From positions 1-12,827 of the forward strand of contig JAUSKR010000059.1 in NCBI GenBank assembly GCA_030649445.1: a stretch of DNA of 12,827 nt, written 5' to 3'. Numbering within the stretch: the stretch's first letter is position 1; every line of letters begins with the position of its first letter. Positions 1 through 6,189 of this stretch are shown here, in pieces. The notes under the pieces were generated by a model that worked only from the letters and a program-made list of their open reading frames with translations, was not told the origin of the DNA and ran no database searches. The DNA comes from a bacterium (GTDB taxonomy: Bacteria > Patescibacteriota > UBA1384 > XYA2-FULL-43-10 > 1-14-0-10-43-13). The position numbers were made by a program, and so were the translations under genes.

Positions 1-79
1 ATTTTCATTTTTCATTGAATGTAAAAAATGATCAATGATCAATTAATTGAAAAATGAGAAATGATCAATGAAAAATCTA
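1..79. repeat. AT-rich simple repeat built from TGATCAATGA/CATTTTTCA words
   Basis: The words ATGATCAATG, CAATGAAAAAT and their complements recur several times here, in both orientations (for example ATTTTTCATTG near 6 and CAATGAAAAAT near 67). The same vocabulary appears in the rsmI insertion at 5756-5795. It lies downstream of the permease gene and has no coding signal. Confidence 0.6.
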
Positions 80-105
80 CTGGCATCTTTTCACTTTACT
101 GCCAG
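71..105 (-). terminator. Possible intrinsic terminator of the permease gene
   Basis: Read on the minus strand, CTGGCA pairs with TGCCAG across a 14-nt loop and is followed by TAGATTTTT. The stem overlaps the TGA stop codon. The stem is only 6 bp with a long loop, so the call is tentative. Confidence 0.4.
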
Positions 106-966
106 ACTATAAACGATGCAAATAATTATGACGCCAGCAGCAATCAAATCCTTCTTGAAGTCTTTGCGTTCGCGGAAGTAGAAATATGAGGAAAAGTAAG
201 TCAGGACCGGACCAAGCAAGAGAATAATTGTCGTTTTGGAGACACCGATTTTGATAAAGGCATAATATTTGAGGATCATCAGTCCGGCACCAAAAAGGGC
301 GGCGATGATCAGACCGACGGTAGCAGCCCGGTGTTTTAAAACATTGGCATCGGGCCGGTACATCCAGAAAAATACGATTGCGATGACAATTACCCGGATG
401 AAATAGAGGATGGGTGGCGTAAAAACGACCAGGAGTTGGCGCAACAAGACCGATTCGAGAGCGATGAAAAAGACGGCCAGCAGGGTCCGCTTGGCTGATT
501 TTGATAAAATTAAATGATGGCTCTTCATCTTGGCCGCGATCAGGGCCAGCGAGGAAACGATACCGGCCAGAAAGATGTGAATGTTGCGTTCGGCCGGCAA
601 AAATACCGTCGCCAAGATAATAGTAATTAGCGGTGTCATCAAAATAATCAGCTCATATTCATGAAGTGGTTCTGTCTGCAAACTCTCGGAGATCAGGATA
701 TTCCAGGAAACCGCCGCGGCGATCATGACCAGAAAAAGAAAAATATAGTGAAATGAAAAAGCTCCCACCCCGACCGGCGATTTTACGAAGAATAGTACCA
801 GCCCTGAGATCACGACCAGGAAGGCAAAAATATAAGGCAGATAATATTTCAACGGCAACTTCAACTTCGCCAACAAAAATTTGTTGGTCGTATCGATCCC
901 CGCACTGCAAACTGCCGCGATAAATGCACTAAGCAAAATCCCTCCGATGGTTCCTCTCCTTTCCAA
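91..966 (-). CDS. DMT/EamA-type multispanning membrane transporter
   Basis: A strongly hydrophobic protein of about 291 residues with roughly ten predicted membrane helices, in the length and layout of the drug/metabolite transporter (EamA) superfamily. Helices lie near residues 8-25, 42-60, 70-90, 106-122, 130-145, 160-180, 185-200, 217-235, 243-260 and 272-289. The segment KIGVSKTTIILLLGPVLTYF, followed by a charged turn and a last helix, resembles the second EamA repeat. Substrate is unknown. The start is uncertain: the 966 start is a TTG lying in the hairpin loop of a palindromic repeat, and a second TTG at 936 has GGAGG four bases upstream and fits just as well. It follows two tandem terminators at 1031-1116, so it probably has its own promoter, but I saw no clear one. 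Confidence 0.75.
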   Translation of the reverse strand: MERRGTIGGILLSAFIAAVCSAGIDTTNKFLLAKLKLPLKYYLPYIFAFLVVISGLVLFFVKSPVGVGAFSFHYIFLFLVMIAAAVSWNILISESLQTEPLHEYELIILMTPLITIILATVFLPAERNIHIFLAGIVSSLALIAAKMKSHHLILSKSAKRTLLAVFFIALESVLLRQLLVVFTPPILYFIRVIVIAIVFFWMYRPDANVLKHRAATVGLIIAALFGAGLMILKYYAFIKIGVSKTTIILLLGPVLTYFSSYFYFRERKDFKKDLIAAGVIIICIVYSLAVK

Positions 967-985
967 GGAGAGGTCAGGTGAGGTT
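953..985. repeat. Palindromic repeat, family A, copy 1 (permease start)
   Basis: On the plus strand, CCTCTCCTT-TCC-AAGGAGAGG forms a 9-bp hairpin, followed by TCAGGTGAGGTT. Copies 2 (3661-3692) and 3 (9840-9872) have the same layout: a C-rich arm, a 3-4 nt loop, a G-rich arm and a G/T-rich tail. On the minus strand the hairpin supplies a Shine-Dalgarno-like AAGGAGAGG at the start of the permease gene. Confidence 0.7.
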
Positions 986-1030
986 AAATTTACAAAAAAG
1001 TATAACTCTCAACCTAGTCCTAATTCTAAT

Positions 1031-1058
1031 ACAAAAAAAGACCTTTTACTATAAGGTC
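1031..1058 (-). terminator. Intrinsic terminator
   Basis: On the minus strand GACCTT and AAGGTC pair across a 7-nt loop and run directly into TTTTTTTGT. It is the second of two tandem terminators behind the 154-residue gene and stops read-through into the permease. Confidence 0.75.
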
Positions 1059-1080
1059 ATAAATATCTAGAAATATCCTA

Positions 1081-1116
1081 CCAAACGAAAACCGCCACCC
1101 GGGTAGGGGTGGACGG
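1081..1116 (-). terminator. Intrinsic terminator of the 154-residue gene
   Basis: On the minus strand a G+C-rich stem (CCGTCCACCC with GGGTGGCGG, one bulge, short loop) is followed by TTTTCGTTTGG. It lies about 50 bases after the stop codon and is the first terminator met by transcripts of that gene. Confidence 0.7.
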
Positions 1117-1164
1117 CAGTCGCGGACCAGTGAAGGCCCGATCGATTCTTGCGGCTCATGCCGC

Positions 1165-1629
1165 TTACTTCTTCTTGCGCGTGGCGTCCGCCAGGTCGAA
1201 GGCGAACTGGATCCCAGCCAGATCACCTTCGTTCTCGCTATGAACGCGCGCGCTCTTCAGCAGTTTGCCAGTTCGGTCCCGGAACTCGATGTCGGTCGCA
1301 CCGGCTCCGGCGGGTGTCTGCGAGACGACGATGTCTGCCTGTTCCGGCTTCTTGACCATCTCCGCGCCGAGACCAGTCAGGCCGAAACATGCTGCCGAGG
1401 CGGAGTAGTTCTGGTCGTAAGCGATGGTCGAGGCGACGCAGTAGACCTTCTTGTTCCACACCGCCTTCCTAGCACCCGCGCTCTCGGGCACGGCCATCAC
1501 GCTTTCGAAGGCGCGCGCCTTCCGCGCGTCCTCCTTCCACGTCGGCGAGTAGAGGTAGCAGAGATACCACCCCCACACTGTCCCCAGCAGATACAGTGCC
1601 ACCCGATTCCAGTCGGTCCATTTCTTCAT
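1165..1629 (-). CDS. Hypothetical membrane-anchored protein, G+C-rich one-gene unit
   Basis: Predicted protein of 154 residues. The start at 1629 (MKKWTDWNR) is preferred over a codon six residues upstream because GAGAGGAAG lies just before it. A single hydrophobic helix near residues 9-27 follows basic and aromatic residues, as in an N-terminal anchor with the rest outside the cell. The soluble part has two cysteines (near residues 64 and 80), a small-residue-rich stretch (SQTPAGAGATDIEF) and a lysine tail. I recognise no family. Codons are richer in G and C than in the metG or rsmI genes. The gene has its own consensus promoter (1698-1726) and tandem terminators, so it is an independent unit. 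Function unknown. Confidence 0.75.
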   Translation of the reverse strand: MKKWTDWNRVALYLLGTVWGWYLCYLYSPTWKEDARKARAFESVMAVPESAGARKAVWNKKVYCVASTIAYDQNYSASAACFGLTGLGAEMVKKPEQADIVVSQTPAGAGATDIEFRDRTGKLLKSARVHSENEGDLAGIQFAFDLADATRKKK

Positions 1630-1697
1630 CACGGCTTCCTCTCCCAATACGCGTTAGCCTTCGACACTTCTGTGACGACGCATCGTTGACTATTATT

Positions 1698-1726
1698 TAT
1701 ATAACACAAAATTTATAATTTGTCAA
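1698..1726 (-). promoter_or_regulatory. Sigma70-type promoter for the 154-residue gene
   Basis: On the minus strand: TTGACA (1721-1726), 17-bp spacer, TATATA (1698-1703). Both boxes are near consensus. The predicted leader is about 60 nt and ends in a Shine-Dalgarno sequence. Confidence 0.75.
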
Positions 1727-1759
1727 TATTTTTGACGTAGAGCTTTTTAAGGTGGTTAC

Positions 1760-1797
1760 GCAACAAAAAACACCAATCTGTTTGGTGCTTTTGTTGC
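1760..1797 (-). terminator. Terminator of the metG-LPLAT operon
   Basis: On the minus strand CACCAA-ACAGA-TTGGTG is followed by TTTTTTG. The stem can extend outward through GCAACAAAA and TTTTGTTGC. It lies about 25 bases past the LPLAT stop codon. The long AT flanks could also make it work weakly in the other direction. Confidence 0.8.
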
Positions 1798-1815
1798 TAG
1801 AACAAATCAAACACG

Positions 1816-2898
1816 CTATGTCGAAGTCGGTTCTGTTTCCTCGGCTGTAGCCGACACAGCAGAACCATCTTGATTATAAGGCTTAAACCCTTCCGCAAGA
1901 CTTGGATCAATTTCTCCCGATGTATTTCTGAGTGCGTTTGTACCGATCCCAGCCCATCGACTTCTATCAACATCTGACGGAATCGTGAATGGTTCTCCGT
2001 AAACCACACGACCCTTCGAAACTGCAACCGGCACAATTTGGACATCCTCACCAGTTTGCTGACGATACATTTTGGCAATTAAGGCGAAACCCGGATATGC
2101 TTCTCGCTGATGTTCTTCAGCGCTCAATCTAGTCAAAAGTCCCTCAGGAAAAATTCCAACGTTTTCGCCCCTCATCAAAAGCGCAACTGCTGATCTAAAA
2201 AAGTTTGTGTTGCTAATGGCAGAACGATCTGCAATTCCCTGGTGAGCCTCTTGTTCCCCCTCGGGTGCGCCAGCAACGACTCTTGCCTTTTCTTCGTCAG
2301 ATAGCCTACTCATAGATTCGCGTACCGGTAACATGCCAAGTTGTCGTTGAAACCATTGTTTGATGCCACCTCCGCGCCAGTTGACATCATTCGCAGTTGC
2401 GAAATGAACATGTTCTGGCGAAGTCGCCAGCGTGGCAAAAGCTTCGCCTTCACCCTTCTGATGAGTGACGATAAATATTTTCGGAACTCCTGCGGGTATA
2501 TTCTCAACCCCTCGCGGACTCTCCTTGATAATAAATCGACGTACCGCTGATTTCATCACACGATTAAATAAACTCTTGGGATTGAATCTTCTCAAATGAT
2601 TCGGCATGTATTTAGCAATAAATTGTTCTCTAGAAGATCTGCCATTCTCTCCAGATTGACCTTCACTGTCTTGGCCCTTAATTAAGCCGGAATCAGCAGC
2701 GGATACAACCCTCTCTCTGGCTACTCTTGCCCCTTCTGCGCTTTCCCTCTCACCTTCAGCTCGAAGCTCCTCAAGATCGACTTCGGGTCGCTCGCCATTC
2801 TGATCAATATTCTGTTGTGTATTACCCCCACCCTCTGCCCCTGTCTCATGAGTAGTCGAATCATCTTCTGGATTATATTGAGATCCGGTCTCCGACAT
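1816..2898 (-). CDS. LPLAT (PlsC-like) acyltransferase family protein with a polar N-terminal extension
   Basis: Predicted protein of 360 residues. Residues 1-90 are polar, acidic and low in complexity, probably disordered. From about residue 110 the pattern fits the glycerolipid acyltransferase (LPLAT/PlsC) fold: GVENIPAGVPKIFIVTH with His146, then VGIFPEGLLTRL with the FPEG motif at 250-253, then a late strand IVPVAVSKGRVVYG. The usual H-x4-D acid is missing: the matching residue is Gly151, with Glu150 and Glu152 beside it. No membrane helix is evident. The start follows AGAGGAGAATT, a good Shine-Dalgarno, and lies 17 bases after the metG stop, so it is the second gene of a metG operon. Family membership is fairly firm; the 1-acylglycerol-3-phosphate acyltransferase activity is not, given the changed motif. 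Confidence 0.8.
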   Translation of the reverse strand: MSETGSQYNPEDDSTTHETGAEGGGNTQQNIDQNGERPEVDLEELRAEGERESAEGARVARERVVSAADSGLIKGQDSEGQSGENGRSSREQFIAKYMPNHLRRFNPKSLFNRVMKSAVRRFIIKESPRGVENIPAGVPKIFIVTHQKGEGEAFATLATSPEHVHFATANDVNWRGGGIKQWFQRQLGMLPVRESMSRLSDEEKARVVAGAPEGEQEAHQGIADRSAISNTNFFRSAVALLMRGENVGIFPEGLLTRLSAEEHQREAYPGFALIAKMYRQQTGEDVQIVPVAVSKGRVVYGEPFTIPSDVDRSRWAGIGTNALRNTSGEIDPSLAEGFKPYNQDGSAVSATAEETEPTST

Positions 2899-2915
2899 AA
2901 TTCTCCTCTGAAAAA

Positions 2916-4418
2916 TTACTCTTCCAATCGTGGAAATAACGGCTCCGGCTCGAGAGATTCGAGCTGTTTTTTCATTTTTTCAGCAGTTTCTGGCATGAAT
3001 GGCTCGAGTAGCTCGGCAATGACGCCAAGATTAGAATGTGCTTCAATCAAAACTTTGCTCAATTCTTCCATTTTATTTTCTTTGGCCAGCACCCAGGGCT
3101 GTTTGTCGGCAATATCTTTGTTCGAAGCAATCGCAATGTCGTCAATTTTCTTCAATGCGCCCATAAAATCGAGTTGGTCTAGCTCCTGATCAATCTTCAC
3201 GATCTTGTCATCTCGACTCCTCGGTCTATCGAGGGTGGAGAGATCTTGTACGGAATTATCAATTAAAGATTTCTCCGCTTCGGTCGAAATGACAGTCACA
3301 TTATATCGCTTAATCATTGAAATCGTTCTCTGCAGTAAATTCCCAATATTATTCGCCAGCGAGTTATAATGGCTGGCGATTTTTTCGACCGAAATATCCC
3401 CATCTTCACCAAATGGAAATTCGCGCAGAAGGGCGTAGCGGACGGCATCGGCGCCGAATTTAGCCACAACATCGTTTGGATCGATGACATTGCCGAGCGT
3501 CTTGCTCATTTTAGCCCCGTTGATAGTGAAAAAGCCGTGAGCAAAAACTTTTTTTGGGATTGGCAGTTCCGCCGCCATCAACATCGCCGGCCAGATAATG
3601 GCGTGAAACCAAAGAATGTCCTTGGCCATCAAGTGTAAATTAGCGGGCCATTCCGGTCCCCCTCCTCTTCGAGGAGGGGTTAGGGGTGGTGTAAGAGTTT
3701 TGTCGGAATAAATAATGCTTGCTGTGTAATAATTTAGCAATGCGTCGACCCAGACATAAATTGTCTGCTCGGGATCGCCTGGGAACGGAATGCCCCATTT
3801 GACACCGGCCCTGGAAATGCTGACATCTTCGAGCTCAGAATTGATCTTGCCGACGACCTCGTTTTTCCGCGTCTCTGGTCCAATTTCCAGCTCACCGGAT
3901 TTAATTTTCTTGAGTAATTTATCGCCAAATTTTGACAGCAAGAAAAAGTAATTCTCCTCAGAATGTTTCGTCACCTCACGCTTGTGGACCGGACACTTGT
4001 CATCTTCTAATTCGTTTTCTTTATAAAATTGTTCACAGGAAACGCAGTAGAGCCCTTCGTATTTCCGTTTTTCAACAAAACCTTTTTCTTTTAGAGTTGA
4101 AACAAACTGTTGAACCAATTTTTCGTGCTCCGGATTTGTCGTCCGAAAAAATTCGTCATAGGAAATATTGAGATTCTTCCAAGCGTCTTGAAATTTCGGC
4201 ACCAATTCATCAGCAAATTGCTGTGGCTCTTTGCCGGCCTTGGCCGCCGCTTCAGCAATCTTGGCACCATGCTCATCTGTACCGGTCAAAAAAAATACCT
4301 CGTCGCCTTTTTTTCTGTGATATCTTGCCAGCACATCCGCCGCCACAGTCGTATAAGCATGACCGATATGCGGGATGTCGTTGATGTAATAAATGGGGGT
4401 GGTTATGTAATATTTCAT
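2916..4418 (-). CDS. metG: Methionyl-tRNA synthetase
   Basis: Charges tRNA-Met with methionine. The 500-residue protein has the class I signatures: HIGH at 17-20, KMSKT at 303-307, and an inserted zinc knuckle with C125, C128, C142 and H145 (CVSC...CPVH), as in single-zinc-finger MetRS. The stretch TIYVWVDALLNYYTA marks the active-site region. There is no C-terminal tRNA-binding (EMAP-like) domain. I place the start at 4418 rather than 4454: MKYYITTPIYYIN matches family N-termini, and a promoter -10 box ends 7 bases before this ATG. Two segments look like translated repeats: residues about 241-256 (TLTPPLTPPRRGGGPE) and about 375-404 (from ISTEAEKS to SRDDK). Both fall in loops away from the HIGH and KMSKS motifs. 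First gene of an operon with the LPLAT gene. Confidence 0.97.
   Translation of the reverse strand: MKYYITTPIYYINDIPHIGHAYTTVAADVLARYHRKKGDEVFFLTGTDEHGAKIAEAAAKAGKEPQQFADELVPKFQDAWKNLNISYDEFFRTTNPEHEKLVQQFVSTLKEKGFVEKRKYEGLYCVSCEQFYKENELEDDKCPVHKREVTKHSEENYFFLLSKFGDKLLKKIKSGELEIGPETRKNEVVGKINSELEDVSISRAGVKWGIPFPGDPEQTIYVWVDALLNYYTASIIYSDKTLTPPLTPPRRGGGPEWPANLHLMAKDILWFHAIIWPAMLMAAELPIPKKVFAHGFFTINGAKMSKTLGNVIDPNDVVAKFGADAVRYALLREFPFGEDGDISVEKIASHYNSLANNIGNLLQRTISMIKRYNVTVISTEAEKSLIDNSVQDLSTLDRPRSRDDKIVKIDQELDQLDFMGALKKIDDIAIASNKDIADKQPWVLAKENKMEELSKVLIEAHSNLGVIAELLEPFMPETAEKMKKQLESLEPEPLFPRLEE
3206..3294. repeat. Palindromic element of 89 bp, in frame inside metG
   Basis: The ends are inverted repeats: TGTCATCTCGAC (3206-3217) against GTCGAAATGACA (3283-3294). 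Inside are a CCTCG-6-CGAGG hairpin and a GGAGAGATC / GATTTCTCC inverted pair. On the minus strand it is open in the metG frame and encodes ISTEAEKS...DLSTLDRPRSRDD, a stretch with no place in the MetRS family. Confidence 0.8.
3661..3692. repeat. Palindromic repeat, family A, copy 2, in frame inside metG
   Basis: On the plus strand CCCCTCCTC-TTC-GAGGAGGGG is followed by TTAGGGGTGGT. Read on the minus strand it encodes LTPPLTPPRRGGG between the MetRS strands IIYSDK and WPANLHL, which are normally joined by a short loop. Same orientation and reading frame as copy 3. Confidence 0.8.
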
Positions 4419-4425
4419 AGTTTGA

Positions 4426-4454
4426 ATATTAACAGAATGAGTACCGATTGACAA
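4426..4454 (-). promoter_or_regulatory. metG promoter, predicted leaderless
   Basis: On the minus strand: TTGTCA (4449-4454), 17-bp spacer, TAATAT (4426-4431). Only seven bases separate the -10 box from the metG ATG at 4418, so transcription should start at or next to the A of ATG. No Shine-Dalgarno is present, which fits. Confidence 0.75.
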
Positions 4455-4476
4455 TTTAATACTGCAAGCGTATTAT
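4448..4476 (+). promoter_or_regulatory. Promoter of the 68-residue zinc-protein gene
   Basis: TTGACA (4448-4453), 17-bp spacer, TATTAT (4471-4476). The -35 hexamer overlaps that of the divergent metG promoter in all but one base, so the two promoters probably compete for or share polymerase binding. Confidence 0.8.
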
Positions 4477-4497
4477 TGCGTTCGAAGGATGACGCGC

Positions 4498-4704
4498 ATG
4501 GAACCTGTCATTGGAGTTTGTCCGGTGTGCGGGCTCGACGACGTTGAGCTGAGCGAGCGTAACGGCGTCTGGATCATTGACGAGCACATGAACCCCGAGA
4601 CCGGCGAGGACTGCAACGGGATCTACTTCGAACCTGTCGCCCGACCTGTCGGGATCCAACCCGACGACGATGCTGACGAAACCATCTTCTTCGCGCCCAC
4701 GTAG
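4498..4704 (+). CDS. Small putative zinc-binding protein (CxxC-x18-H-x8-C)
   Basis: A 68-residue acidic protein. Cys8, Cys11, His30 and Cys39 form a CPVC...DEH...DCNG pattern that could hold one zinc ion. Residues 18-29 could form a strand-turn-strand. The C-terminal third is acidic and lacks motifs. The start at 4498 is chosen because GAAGGA lies 8 bases upstream; the in-frame ATG at 4489 overlaps that Shine-Dalgarno. The gene has its own promoter and a strong terminator whose stem begins at its TAG stop. The protein at 6190-6420 has nearly the same Cys/His spacing. Small zinc ribbons of similar CPVC-H-C design occur, as I recall, in actinobacterial phage proteins, but I cannot confirm homology. 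Function unknown; nucleic acid or protein binding is a guess. Confidence 0.75.
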   Translation: MEPVIGVCPVCGLDDVELSERNGVWIIDEHMNPETGEDCNGIYFEPVARPVGIQPDDDADETIFFAPT

Positions 4705-4735
4705 GCCGGCCACCCGGCCGGCCTACACCCTTTTT
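4702..4735 (+). terminator. Strong intrinsic terminator after the 68-residue gene
   Basis: TAGGCCGGCC and GGCCGGCCTA pair perfectly over 10 bp around an ACCC loop, followed by CACCCTTTTT. The TAG stop codon is the first part of the stem. Its T-tract runs into the TTGACA box of the next promoter. Confidence 0.9.
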
Positions 4736-4761
4736 GACACCATATCGCGACAAGATATAAT
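4734..4761 (+). promoter_or_regulatory. Promoter of the S23-type gene
   Basis: TTGACA (4734-4739), 16-bp spacer, TATAAT (4756-4761); both boxes are perfect consensus. The -35 box shares its first two T residues with the T-tract of the preceding terminator. The predicted leader is about 38 nt. Confidence 0.85.
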
Positions 4762-4806
4762 ACTAATGTTCGCCCTTTATTTTTTTCTCTAACCACTCTA
4801 GGTGAT

Positions 4807-5334
4807 ATGCGGCCGAGCTCGAATCCCTCCGGTTTTAAGTTTCTAAGAACCTGGTCTCAGGCCAATGAGATTTTGGAATTGCTGGAAAAATTTATCCCGA
4901 CATTGCCGGCCAAAAATCCGGCAACAAATCACCCCTTGACTGATCTCAAAGATCATATGCAGAGATCGATGCGGAGTGTCATCAGAAATATCGAGGAGGG
5001 CTACGCCCGGACCTCGACACATGAATATATTAGTTTTCTCGGTTTTTCTCTCGGCTCGCACGAAGAACTGATTGGTGATCTAGAATTTTGCCAGAATAAA
5101 AAAATTGGCGATCAGGAAATCTTGGCAAAAATAATCCGTCTTTGCCACGGCGAGGCGATGATGCTCAATAATCAGATCAAAGCACTAGAAAAGAAACGGC
5201 TGGCAAGCGGCAATATCTCAGAACGCGAGCAGGCCAAATTCATCGTTGACCGGCAGAGAAAAGAAGAGTTTGACCAAGAGAAATTTCTGAAAGAAGTCAG
5301 AGAAAAATATCTAAAGGGAAAGAATGGGTGGTAA
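4807..5334 (+). CDS. Four-helix-bundle protein, S23/IVP family
   Basis: A 175-residue helical protein. The central block (residues about 45-95) has the hallmarks of the 23S rRNA intervening-sequence protein family: DHMQRSMRSVIRNIEEGYAR, then YISFLGFSLGSHEELIGDLEF. Members are usually about 120 residues; this one has a charged C-terminal helix of about 50 extra residues ending in KYLKGKNGW. The family is common near repeats and in rRNA intervening sequences, but its molecular job is unclear. It has a consensus promoter. The Shine-Dalgarno is weak (AGGTGAT immediately before ATG), so the start is not certain. Its 3' end lies in a G/A-rich inverted repeat shared with the convergent rsmI gene. 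Confidence 0.88.
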   Translation: MRPSSNPSGFKFLRTWSQANEILELLEKFIPTLPAKNPATNHPLTDLKDHMQRSMRSVIRNIEEGYARTSTHEYISFLGFSLGSHEELIGDLEFCQNKKIGDQEILAKIIRLCHGEAMMLNNQIKALEKKRLASGNISEREQAKFIVDRQRKEEFDQEKFLKEVREKYLKGKNGW

Positions 5335-5410
5335 AGGGAAATAAAGGGGTCGGTCATTAAGAGCAAGGCAATCCTCCCCTAATTCCCCGTTATTTCCCCT
5401 TATTTCCCTT
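5333..5410. repeat. Inverted repeat between convergent genes
   Basis: The purine-rich arm AAAGGGAAATAAAGGGG (5333-5349) faces CCCCTTATTTCCCTT (5396-5410). The right arm encodes the last residues of RsmI (KGNKGK) and further GGGGAAT-like units lie between the arms. There is no T-tract on either strand, so I do not call it an intrinsic terminator. Confidence 0.65.
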
Positions 5411-6097
5411 CACAACTAGAGCAACTTCACCCTTCAACTGGTGATTTTTTAGATCAGCAATAATTTCTTCGATATTTCCGCCCCAATATTCCTCAAACAT
5501 TTTCGTCATTTCACGGCCGATAAAGACCTCCGAGTCAGGACTAAAATATGTCTTGATATCTTCTAGCGTTCGTTCTAACCGGTTTGCTGATTCATAGATG
5601 ATGACTGGAACATCTAAATTTGAAAGTTGCTTAAATTTCGTCTGTCGGCCTTTTTTCTTTGGCAAAAATCCAGCAAAATAAAACTCCTTTTCGATCATGC
5701 CCGAGACCGACGCAATCGCCGCTAATGCCGACGGGCCTGGAATTGGAATTACCTTACTTGATAATTGATCATTGATACTTGATAATTCTCTGATTTTCCA
5801 AATCAGAGCTTGCCCCGGATCAGAAATCCCCGGTGTCCCGGCGTCTGTGACCAAGGCAATATCTTTACCATTTTTCAATTCGTCAATAATGAGCTCAACT
5901 TTCGACAATTGAGAGTGCTGAAAATAGGAAACGAGCGGTTTCTTGATTTCATAGTGCGCCAATAATTGGCCAGTGTGGCGCGTGTCCTCGCAGGCGATCA
6001 GATCAACAGACTTTAATATTTCCAACGCCCGCAGGGTGATGTCATCTCTGTTTCCGATCGGCGTCGCCACAATATATAATGTTCCAGCTTTATTCAT
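5390..6097 (-). CDS. rsmI: 16S rRNA (cytidine(1402)-2'-O)-methyltransferase
   Basis: Transfers a methyl group from S-adenosylmethionine to the 2'-OH of C1402 in the decoding centre. The 235-residue protein has the tetrapyrrole-methylase fold signatures of RsmI in order: LYIVATPIGNRDDITLRALE (7-26), ACEDTRHT (35-42), LVTDAGTPGISDPG (82-95), PIPGPSALAA (118-127), FAGFLP, IIYESANRLERTLEDI, IGREMTKMFEEY. The start is placed at 6097 rather than 6187 because MNKAGTLYIVATPIGN matches family N-termini and a -10-like box lies 8 bases upstream. The loop between DPG and PIPG is several residues longer than usual and reads RELSSINDQLSSK, encoded by a TGATAATTGATCATTGAT-type repeat. The C-terminus KGNKGK also comes from repeat-like DNA. 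It converges with the S23-type gene. Confidence 0.97.
   Translation of the reverse strand: MNKAGTLYIVATPIGNRDDITLRALEILKSVDLIACEDTRHTGQLLAHYEIKKPLVSYFQHSQLSKVELIIDELKNGKDIALVTDAGTPGISDPGQALIWKIRELSSINDQLSSKVIPIPGPSALAAIASVSGMIEKEFYFAGFLPKKKGRQTKFKQLSNLDVPVIIYESANRLERTLEDIKTYFSPDSEVFIGREMTKMFEEYWGGNIEEIIADLKNHQLKGEVALVVKGNKGK
5756..5795. repeat. TTGATAATTGATCATTGATA repeat inside rsmI
   Basis: The word TTGATAATT occurs twice around TGATCATTGATA. The same words make up the intergenic repeat at 1-79. In rsmI the element is in frame and encodes RELSSINDQLSSK, which lengthens one loop. Confidence 0.65.
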
Positions 6098-6105
6098 ATT
6101 CACCA

Positions 6106-6134
6106 TTTTTAACACAAAAACGTGGCTTTGTCCA
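6106..6134 (-). promoter_or_regulatory. Candidate rsmI promoter, near-leaderless
   Basis: On the minus strand: TGGACA (6129-6134), 17-bp spacer, TAAAAA (6106-6111). The -10 box ends 8 bases before the rsmI ATG. The -10 is not a good match, so support comes mainly from its agreement with the layout at metG. Confidence 0.5.
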
Positions 6135-6135
6135 C

Positions 6136-6164
6136 TTGATACTCTCGATACAATACTATATATT
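6136..6164 (+). promoter_or_regulatory. Promoter of the 76-residue zinc-protein gene
   Basis: TTGATA (6136-6141), 17-bp spacer, TATATT (6159-6164). The -35 box lies one base from the divergent rsmI -35 box, copying the back-to-back layout at 4426-4476. Confidence 0.7.
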
Positions 6165-6189
6165 CTGGGTGGCCGAGGAACATGCAATC

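Noticed and set aside
1149..1689. Plus-strand ORFs opposite the 154-residue gene
   Set aside because: They are shadows of a G+C-rich minus-strand gene that has a promoter, Shine-Dalgarno, membrane helix and terminators; the plus-strand products are Arg/Cys-rich and lack start signals.
4419..4454. Longer metG start (12 extra residues)
   Set aside because: The extra residues overlap the -10 and -35 boxes of the metG promoter and do not resemble MetRS N-termini.
6098..6187. Longer rsmI start (30 extra residues)
   Set aside because: The extension lies in the divergent promoter region, and the family N-terminus begins at MNKAGTLYIVATPIGN.
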